A stretch of DNA of 32,596 nucleotides from an uncultured Rhodothermaceae bacterium (GTDB taxonomy: Bacteria > Bacteroidota > Rhodothermia > Rhodothermales > Salinibacteraceae), in the NCBI GenBank assembly GCA_913056335.1, contig CAJXLX010000030.1, positions 1-32,596 on the forward strand, given 5' to 3'. Below are positions 24,613-30,593 of this stretch, one piece after another (the stretch's first letter is position 1; each line of letters begins with the position of its first letter). The position numbers and the translations under genes were made by a program. The notes beneath the pieces were generated by a model. The model was not told where the DNA came from. It saw only the letters and a program-made list of their open reading frames with translations, and made no database searches.

Positions 24613-25842
24613 GTGAACCTGATTGAAGCGTTTTGGTCGGCCCTCCGCGCCCTGCGCGCTAACCTGACCCGCTCGGCCCTTACGCTGCTTGGCATGGTCA
24701 TTGGCGTGTTTGCCGTCATTGCGGCAGTGACGGCGGTCGATGTAATCGACACCTACTTTAAGGAGTCCATTCAGCAATACGGCACCAACACGTTCTCGGT
24801 GCAGCGGCACGGCGAGCAGTTTGTGGGGCCGCGGCGCGGACGCACGTATCGTCCACCCGTAACCTACAACCAGGTCGAGGGGCTGCGCGAGCGGGTAGGC
24901 GGCACCTACGACGTGAGCGTGCTTGAGCAGTTTGCCTGGCGCGAGCGGGCCCAGTCGCGCTTCGAAGAAACCGAAGCCGCTATCGAGCTGCACGGCACCG
25001 ACGCGTTCTTCCTCGACAACTACGGCTTCACGCTGGAGGCCGGGCGCCCCTTCACGGTGCAAGACGTACGCAACGGGCGGCCCGTCGCCATGCTGGGCGC
25101 TCCTGTCGCCGAAACGCTCTTCCCCAACGAAACGCCCATCGGCAAAACCGTGCGCATCGGGCGGGTCCGCCTGGAGGTGGTGGGCGTGCTCAAAGCCAAA
25201 GGCGGCTTCCTGGGGCTCGATCCCGACTCCCGCATCTACGCCCCTATCACGCATCTCCTGGCCACCTACGGCGACGGCGGGCGCGACATGAACAGTGTGA
25301 GCGTGCGTGTAGGAAACGAAACCCAGATGCAGGCTGCTCAAGATGCGGTCATCAGCCAGATGCGCGTCATCCGCCAGGTTGATGCCGGGGCCGAAAACAA
25401 CTTCGAAATCGAAACCAATGCCTCCGCCCGCAGCACCTTCGACACGTTCACCGCTACGCTCACCATCGCCGGCGCCGGCATCGGACTCATTGCACTCGTC
25501 ACCGCCGGCATCGGCATCATGAACATCATGCTGGTGTCTGTTACTGAGCGCACCCGCGAGATCGGGGTGCGCAAGTCCGTGGGTGCCAAAAAGCGCGACA
25601 TCCTGGGGCAGTTTCTGCTGGAGGCGGTCGTGCTCTGCCAGATCGGTGGGCTGCTTGGCATTGGCCTCGGTGGGGCCTTTGGCAACCTCGTGGCGGTCTA
25701 CTTCGACATCGGCATGTCCTTTCCGTGGGGATGGGCCGTGGGCGCGGTCATCGGCGTCACGCTCATCGCCGTTGCGTTTGGCGGATACCCGGCCTACAAA
25801 GCCGCTCGGTTGGATCCGATCGAGTCGTTGCGATACGAGTAG
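24613..25842 (+). CDS. ABC transporter permease, MacB/FtsX type (second of a pair)
   Basis: The second permease of the pair, with the same layout: a first helix at SALTLLGMVIGVFAVIAAVTAV, a periplasmic core domain, and the FtsX region GIGIMNIMLVSVTERTREIGVRKSVGAKKRD, ending LDPIESLRYE. It too starts with GTG. The length of 409 aa nearly equals its neighbour's 415 aa, but the periplasmic domains differ clearly, with an Arg-rich insert here (GPRRGRTYRPP). The pair is therefore an old duplication that now probably forms an asymmetric permease. The ATPase partner must be encoded elsewhere. Cargo could be lipoproteins, peptides or small toxic compounds, and the sequence does not decide. Confidence 0.93.
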   Translation: MNLIEAFWSALRALRANLTRSALTLLGMVIGVFAVIAAVTAVDVIDTYFKESIQQYGTNTFSVQRHGEQFVGPRRGRTYRPPVTYNQVEGLRERVGGTYDVSVLEQFAWRERAQSRFEETEAAIELHGTDAFFLDNYGFTLEAGRPFTVQDVRNGRPVAMLGAPVAETLFPNETPIGKTVRIGRVRLEVVGVLKAKGGFLGLDPDSRIYAPITHLLATYGDGGRDMNSVSVRVGNETQMQAAQDAVISQMRVIRQVDAGAENNFEIETNASARSTFDTFTATLTIAGAGIGLIALVTAGIGIMNIMLVSVTERTREIGVRKSVGAKKRDILGQFLLEAVVLCQIGGLLGIGLGGAFGNLVAVYFDIGMSFPWGWAVGAVIGVTLIAVAFGGYPAYKAARLDPIESLRYE

Positions 25843-25957
25843 GGCTGTTGCCAGACGTACAGCCGCGCGCCCGTCCGAATATCTGGCCTCGCAGGGCGAA
25901 TGGACCTGCCTGTGGCAACATCTTTGGCAGGGACGCGGCTCTCGACCTCTCAGTACG

Positions 25958-25981
25958 AGCGACGCACCACGCTGCGTCGCT
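25958..25981. repeat. Perfect inverted repeat between the permease and rpiA
   Basis: AGCGACGCA and TGCGTCGCT form a perfect 9-bp stem with a 6-base loop. No T-run follows in either direction. It lies just upstream of the 32-bp palindrome in the same 298-bp gap. Confidence 0.6.
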
Positions 25982-26004
25982 ACCGAACTGCTGTACCAGG
26001 GGCA

Positions 26005-26036
26005 AGACCTGTCAGGTTTCGAAACCTGACAGGTCT
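26005..26036. repeat. 32-bp perfect palindrome
   Basis: The half-site AGACCTGTCAGGTTTC is followed directly by its exact reverse complement, giving 32 bases of perfect palindrome centred on TTCGAA. It lies in the 298-bp gap between the second permease and rpiA. Very similar palindromes (CCTGTCAGGTTT-type) are, as I recall, scattered between genes in many Bacteroidota genomes. It may act as a bidirectional terminator, though only short T-runs are inside it, or as a dispersed repeat. Confidence 0.85.
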
Positions 26037-26140
26037 GCAAACGCAGCTATTTGCCCAATCTCTGCTTGCGATTGCGCGATGCAAACAGGAACTTTGGGCC
26101 GACATTCCCACCCTCTTTTCTCTGCTGACTCCTGCCCTAA

Positions 26141-26833
26141 ATGTCCGACGCTTCCGCTGCCAAACAAGCCGCCGGTGCGGCCGCTGCCGATCTCGTCGAG
26201 TCGGGCATGTCGCTCGGCCTGGGCACCGGCTCCACCACCGCCTGTGCGCTGGAGGCGCTGGGCACGCGCATCCAGAACGACGGACTCGACATCGTCGGCG
26301 TGCCCACCTCGTTTGCCGCCGAGCGCCTGGCGAAGCAGCACGACATCCCCCTCACTACCCTCGACAACGTGCCGCGCCTTGACCTTGCCCTCGACGGCGC
26401 CGACGAAGTGGACCCGGAAGGCCGCCTTATCAAAGGACGCGGCGCAGCCCACACGCGCGAGAAGGTCGTGGCTCACGCCGCCGAGCGCTTTGTGGTGCTC
26501 ATCGACCCCTCGAAGCCGGTTGACGAACTCGGACACGCCTTCCCGCTGCCCATTGAGGTCGTGCCCATGGCGCTCGGACCCGTGCAGCGCCTCATTGAAC
26601 AGCTTGGCGGACGCCCGGAGCTGCGCATGGGCACTGCCAAAGACGGGCCGGTCATCACCGATCAGGGGCTGTGGGTCGTAGATGCCCACTTCAACGGCAT
26701 CACCGATCCCGAGGCGCTCAACCGCACCCTCAACGACGAGCCCGGCATCCTCGACCACGGCCTGTTCCTGAATCTGGCCACCGACATTCTGTGTGGCGAG
26801 GCGGACGGTAGCGTGACGCATGCTGTGGTGTAA
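26141..26833 (+). CDS. rpiA: Ribose-5-phosphate isomerase A
   Basis: Interconverts ribose 5-phosphate and ribulose 5-phosphate in the non-oxidative pentose phosphate pathway. The phosphate-binding loop is SLGLGTGSTT (residues 25-33), followed by VGVPTSF. The active-site aspartates lie in LALDGADEVD (Asp85 and Asp88). The catalytic lysine and glutamate are in LIKGRGAAHTREKVV (Lys98 and Glu107). The family normally has KGGGAA, so Arg100 is a small deviation in a loop that lines the substrate. The length of 230 aa is normal. The gene is monocistronic as far as can be seen, between a palindrome-containing gap and a palindromic repeat. Confidence 0.96.
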   Translation: MSDASAAKQAAGAAAADLVESGMSLGLGTGSTTACALEALGTRIQNDGLDIVGVPTSFAAERLAKQHDIPLTTLDNVPRLDLALDGADEVDPEGRLIKGRGAAHTREKVVAHAAERFVVLIDPSKPVDELGHAFPLPIEVVPMALGPVQRLIEQLGGRPELRMGTAKDGPVITDQGLWVVDAHFNGITDPEALNRTLNDEPGILDHGLFLNLATDILCGEADGSVTHAVV

Positions 26834-26912
26834 GCACGGGCTTCGCATCCAACAGGACCTATTGCTGCGTCACGCGTCAATCTTGAGGTAGCAACGTACT
26901 CCTCTCATACGC

Positions 26913-27049
26913 TGTCATCTTGAGCGTCGTCCGACGCATGTCGCTCCGACTCCTGTCGGAGGAAAGATCTCCCCCAAGTTTGGCAGGGCCTCTGTCCCGC
27001 CGTCTCTGCCAAGCGCCAAGGAGATGGTTCGACTGCGCTCACCATGACA
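26913..27049. repeat. Compound palindromic intergenic repeat
   Basis: A roughly 137-bp element begins TGTCATCTTGAGCG and ends with the imperfect inverse, CGCTCACCATGACA. Nested inside are the matching GATCTCC and GGAGAT blocks, a TCCGAC-TCCT-GTCGGA stem, and a TTGGCAG / CTGCCAA stem. The outer arms resemble the widespread TGTCAT-CTGAGCG-type repeats that occur in many bacterial genomes, which I recognise from memory. It occupies most of the 285-bp gap between the convergent rpiA and beta-propeller genes. Confidence 0.7.
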
Positions 27050-27118
27050 AGCTTCGTTGGGGAATGATTGCAGAGCAACCATCAAAATGAGGATTGACGG
27101 AGCACTATCTATTGGTGT

Positions 27119-28165
27119 CTACCAATCAGCATTCAGTTCAGCCCTCCGAATGGTTAACCTGCCAAAATCGGGGCCATAGTCGTCCTGTGTGAAATAGAAG
27201 GCATCCGTCACGCTCCCCAGCACCCCCGGCGTTTCAATGCCGTGAGCGAGTAGCGTCCCCTCACGATCGAATACATCAAGAAAGTACCTGGGGGCGTCAT
27301 CGCCCCTGTTTTTGTTTTCGTGCTGAACAAAGACATAGTTCTGATGGACGAAAAGATCGCGAATGATGGAGTGGGGCCGACTGAGCAGATCACGTCGGTC
27401 TGCCATAAAGGCTTCACGCGAATCGTACCGCTCTGATTCCGCCTCCAGGAACGCCGTAGACGGCGAATCTACGGGAAACGACACGACGTGCTCGCCCTCC
27501 AGTGTGTAGCTCTGCACCACCGGCTCTTGCACATTGGCCACATACACCGTATCTCCCGCCACATCGCCCTTCCAGGTTGCTGAAAACGGCGTCTCGTCTA
27601 TGGATGCCATACCCTGAAGGGGATTTCCCTCTGCATCATACACCCGCACCGCACAGATCGACGACTCACACGCATTGGGCCCAATGGTCACCATCCGAGA
27701 ACGCCCTCCGTGCTCCACCGGAAACAGATGTTCGGTCTGAACGGCCCCACGGCCCCACATGGCTACATGATTCAGTGCATCGTCGAACACCTGAATGCGC
27801 ATGTTGCCGCGTTCGTACACGAAGATCTCCTCGGCATCGAGACCCGGTTTCACTTCAAACGGCATCTGCACATCGCCCGGTCCCTGACCCAACTGTCCGG
27901 CTTCGGCCAGGCGTGTGCCATCGTGGTCGTAGAGGGCGATCTGGTGGCTCTGGTAATCGGCAAGATAGATGCGCTCCGCGGTAACGTGCGGGTTGATGAT
28001 CGCTGTTAGGGGGACCGTTTCATCGCCCTCCAGCACGGTCTCGTCTGTGATGGTGAAGGCATCGTCGAAGGCGATCGGGCCCCGATCCTCGTCCGACTGG
28101 CCATGTGCCGGTTGCACAGCGACTGCCACCACGAGAGCCAAAAGCGCCACGAGGGTACGATTCAT
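27119..28165 (-). CDS. Secreted six-bladed beta-propeller protein
   Basis: An exported beta-propeller protein of the kind common in Bacteroidota. From the ATG at 28165 (MNRTLVALLALVVAVAVQPAHG) it has a clean signal peptide cleaved around AHG-Q and is 348 aa. A start at 28183 is possible; the track's 58 extra residues are not signal-peptide-like. Blades are visible as repeated segments such as IYLADYQSHQIALYDHDGT, then GQGPGDVQMPFEV and IFVYERGNMRIQVFDD. The G-Q-G-P-G motif followed by a Phe-rich blade is characteristic of this family. The molecular role is unknown; relatives may bind sugars or proteins at the surface or in the periplasm. The stop codon lies within a small hairpin (ATTGGT/ACCAAT). 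The closest neighbour on the same strand is a Cys-rich secreted peptide, 379 bases upstream. Confidence 0.82.
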   Translation of the reverse strand: MNRTLVALLALVVAVAVQPAHGQSDEDRGPIAFDDAFTITDETVLEGDETVPLTAIINPHVTAERIYLADYQSHQIALYDHDGTRLAEAGQLGQGPGDVQMPFEVKPGLDAEEIFVYERGNMRIQVFDDALNHVAMWGRGAVQTEHLFPVEHGGRSRMVTIGPNACESSICAVRVYDAEGNPLQGMASIDETPFSATWKGDVAGDTVYVANVQEPVVQSYTLEGEHVVSFPVDSPSTAFLEAESERYDSREAFMADRRDLLSRPHSIIRDLFVHQNYVFVQHENKNRGDDAPRYFLDVFDREGTLLAHGIETPGVLGSVTDAFYFTQDDYGPDFGRLTIRRAELNADW

Positions 28166-28544
28166 ATGCAGGGAATGGAGCATTATCGTGCTTGGGTATT
28201 CGATGAATGGGTTGGACTCATTAGGTAGGTTTTCAACCAGTGCAAGGCCTGCCACCCACGCTATATAGCGTAGCAGAAAGTCTGAAGCACGTGAAAGGAT
28301 ATACGGAATACAGTTCACTATGTCAGGATGCCATTGCAAGTAAAGTCCCCATGAGTCACCTGGATGGAGCCCGACAGCCGTATCTCTTAGGGTCAGGAAC
28401 AGATCCAGGATGACGCATGGGGGCGTGCAGCACTACATCGCACTAATCTACTTTTTTAGTAGCCACAATCATACTAGCATCACGATTGTGATTTTGTACC
28501 GTACGCGTTTATCTGCCGCATTGTTAGCTGTTATACTTGATACT
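28166..28544. other. Intergenic region, AT-richer, no gene seen
   Basis: This gap between the Cys-rich peptide and the propeller gene becomes AT-rich to the right; a hand count of 28441-28500 gives 35 percent GC. A CACAATC / GATTGTG inverted repeat at 28464-28490 is the only clear structure. The 87-aa ORF at 28410-28673 (+) runs antisense to the Cys-rich peptide gene and is not supported by any feature. Confidence 0.5.
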
Positions 28545-28889
28545 TTACTGCTGGATAGGAAAATGCCACCCGCAAGGTTCACAGAGAAAATTATTGCCAC
28601 TTATATTTCTGAGACAGCAAACACTTCCTGTACCCTGTACTGTGCAACCTGCCGCTTTACAGCCACTTTGTAAACCTTTTTGAGAACACTGGTTCAAGAG
28701 TGTGCTTGCATTGAGAGCACTTTGACTGTCGATGAGTAATTTCGTCGCTCCCACTTCTAACAGGACTTGCTCCGTGTCAGTGCTATTCTCAACAATTGGC
28801 TCCGGATTATCTGGCTCCGGGTCACCCACTTCTGCCGTAAATCCAACGAGGAAAACAGCAGCTAAAAGTACTGCACATAGTGATCGCAT
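28545..28889 (-). CDS. Small cysteine-rich secreted protein, unknown function
   Basis: I do not recognise this family. The 114-aa product starts MRSLCAVLLAAVFLVGFTAE, a likely signal peptide. An acidic, Pro-rich spacer follows (PEPDNPEPIVEN), then a mixed helix-like stretch to residue 66. The last 47 residues hold seven cysteines (68, 77, 82, 91, 92, 103, 106), including a CC pair, in a Gly-rich context (CKAAGCTVQGTGSVCC). Such a pattern suggests disulfide bonds or metal binding after export. The odd number of cysteines leaves one free for dimerisation or prosthetic attachment. The gene sits in a visibly AT-richer patch (28561-28620 counts 40 percent GC), so it may have come by transfer. Small Cys-rich secreted peptides next to beta-propeller genes are known in Bacteroidota (NVEALA-type), but the NVEALA motif itself is absent. 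Confidence 0.6.
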   Translation of the reverse strand: MRSLCAVLLAAVFLVGFTAEVGDPEPDNPEPIVENSTDTEQVLLEVGATKLLIDSQSALNASTLLNQCSQKGLQSGCKAAGCTVQGTGSVCCLRNISGNNFLCEPCGWHFPIQQ

Positions 28890-29005
28890 AGCGTTGCGTT
28901 ATTTTTGATGAATGCTTTTAACGGACGCTTTTTAGAGAGAGAGACAGGAAACTATCAAGGTATATCACTCTGCCTATCGGTCATTCACAGAAGTTAAATA
29001 AATAT

Positions 29006-29037
29006 AAAAAGAGACGCCCTCTTCCGAGAGCGCCTCT
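29006..29037 (-). terminator. Intrinsic terminator of the GH31-sugar porter operon
   Basis: On the minus strand, about 30 bases past the transporter stop, a 12-bp stem (AGAGGCGCTCTC / GAGGGCGTCTCT, with two G-U pairs) closed by a GGAA tetraloop is followed directly by TTTTTATATTTATTT. This is a very good rho-independent terminator. Confidence 0.87.
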
Positions 29038-29066
29038 GGAGTTGTTGAGATATGTGGACTACGTGT

Positions 29067-30539
29067 TTACGACGCCTGCCCGGCCGCAATGTCGGCGGCT
29101 TCGTGTTCTTGGGACATCTGTTCGAGCGTTTTGCCCATCGTTTCTTCGATGTACTGCTGCACGAAGACAAACGCAATCACGCCAAAGGCCGCATAGGTGC
29201 CGTATGCTATGCCCAGTCCCACACTGGCAAGCAGCACCGGGAAGGTCATGGTAATCGCAAAGTTCGAGAGCCACTGCACCAGTCCAGCCATCGCCAGCGC
29301 CGCGCCACGGAAGCGGTTCGGAAACATCTCGCCGAGCATCACCCACATGATGGGCCCCCACGAGAACGCAAAGAACGCAATGTAGGCGTTCGCTGCCAGC
29401 AGCGCGACCAGCCCGGCATCATCGCTGAGCTGCAGGCCTCCATCTGGGCCCAGCCCGCCTGTGCTGAAGACGTAAGCCATCACCCCGAGCGCGGCGGCCT
29501 GCCCCAGCGCGCCGATCAGCAGGAGCGGGCGGCGCCCCACTTTGTCGATGAGCGCAATCGCAATGAAGGTGAATCCGACATTTACCGAGCCGCTAATCAC
29601 GTTCTGCATGAGCGCGCTCGACTCGTCGAATCCAGCGGCCTGCCAGAGCGTGGCGCCGTAGTAAAAGATCACGTTGATGCCGGTAAACTGCTGCAAGGCG
29701 GCAAGCCCGAGTCCGACCCACACAATCGGATGCACGCGTCCGGTGTGCTCGCTAATAATGTCAGAGAGGCGCGGCTTGCGCGTGTCGAGCACAGTGTCTT
29801 TGATGTCGGCCACGGTCTGCCTGGCCTTCTCTTTGGCGTTGAGCAGCCGCTGAAGCACATCCTGCGCCTCGCCGTCGCGCCCTGCGGCCACCAGGTAGCG
29901 CGGCGACTCGGGGATAAAGAGCAGGCTAATCAGAAAGATGGATCCGGGGATGATCTCCACCCAGTACATCCAGCGCCACGCCGGAAAGTCAAGCCAGAAC
30001 AGGTCGGATGCGCTTCCAGCCGCACCCGCAATGAGGTAGTTGCTCAGGAACGCAATGAACAGCCCGACCACAATCATGAGCTGCTGCAACGTGGCCATGC
30101 GTCCGCGGATGTGGGCGGGCGAGATCTCGCTGATGTAGGCGGGCGCTAAGACGCTGGCGGCGCCCACCGCGACGCCACCGATAATCCGAAAGAAGACGAA
30201 CGGCGCCGAACTCCAGGCTACGCCCGAGCCCCATGCACTAAAGATAAACAGGCATGCAGTGGCGATCATCACCAGGCGACGGCCATACTTATCGGCCACC
30301 GTCCCCGCAAAGAACGCCCCCACCGCGCTTCCCAGTAGCATCGACGCCACGTTGAAGCCCGTGCCCACGGCATCGGAGTTAAACGCTTCTTGCAGCGCAT
30401 CAACCGTGCCGTTGATGACGCCGCTGTCGAATCCAAACAGAAAGCCGCCCAGGGCTGCCGCCATCGAAATCAGGATGACCATCAGGGTGTTGCCCTGGCC
30501 TTCTTCGGGCGCGGGGATCTCTAACTCGTTGTCTTGCAT
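29067..30539 (-). CDS. Sugar porter family MFS transporter
   Basis: A 12-helix major facilitator of the sugar porter family, probably importing a monosaccharide such as glucose or xylose with protons. The start MQDNELEIPAPEEG at 30539 gives 490 aa; the track extends 17 codons into the intergenic space. Family signatures are present: FGFDSGVINGT in helix 1, DKYGRRLVMI after helix 2, PAHIRGRMATLQQL, PESPRYLVAAGRDGEA after helix 6, DKVGRRPLLLIG in helix 8-9, and FPNRFRGAALAMAGL near helix 10. It lies 54 bases after the GH31 gene on the same strand and ends at a strong terminator. The context suggests it takes up the sugar released by that enzyme. Confidence 0.94.
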   Translation of the reverse strand: MQDNELEIPAPEEGQGNTLMVILISMAAALGGFLFGFDSGVINGTVDALQEAFNSDAVGTGFNVASMLLGSAVGAFFAGTVADKYGRRLVMIATACLFIFSAWGSGVAWSSAPFVFFRIIGGVAVGAASVLAPAYISEISPAHIRGRMATLQQLMIVVGLFIAFLSNYLIAGAAGSASDLFWLDFPAWRWMYWVEIIPGSIFLISLLFIPESPRYLVAAGRDGEAQDVLQRLLNAKEKARQTVADIKDTVLDTRKPRLSDIISEHTGRVHPIVWVGLGLAALQQFTGINVIFYYGATLWQAAGFDESSALMQNVISGSVNVGFTFIAIALIDKVGRRPLLLIGALGQAAALGVMAYVFSTGGLGPDGGLQLSDDAGLVALLAANAYIAFFAFSWGPIMWVMLGEMFPNRFRGAALAMAGLVQWLSNFAITMTFPVLLASVGLGIAYGTYAAFGVIAFVFVQQYIEETMGKTLEQMSQEHEAADIAAGQAS

Positions 30540-30593
30540 GGAGACAGGTCGGTCGGTGCGCGTGAATGAGCAGGAGCGTGCAATGTACAAATG

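Noticed and set aside
24580-26040. 486-aa minus-strand ORF over the second permease
   Set aside because: It is antisense to a clear MacB-type permease and its N-terminus is built from the intergenic palindrome.
28410-28673. 87-aa plus-strand ORF with a hydrophobic middle
   Set aside because: It overlaps the Cys-rich secreted peptide gene in antisense, and the opposing ORF has a better signal peptide and cysteine pattern. It is not completely excluded.
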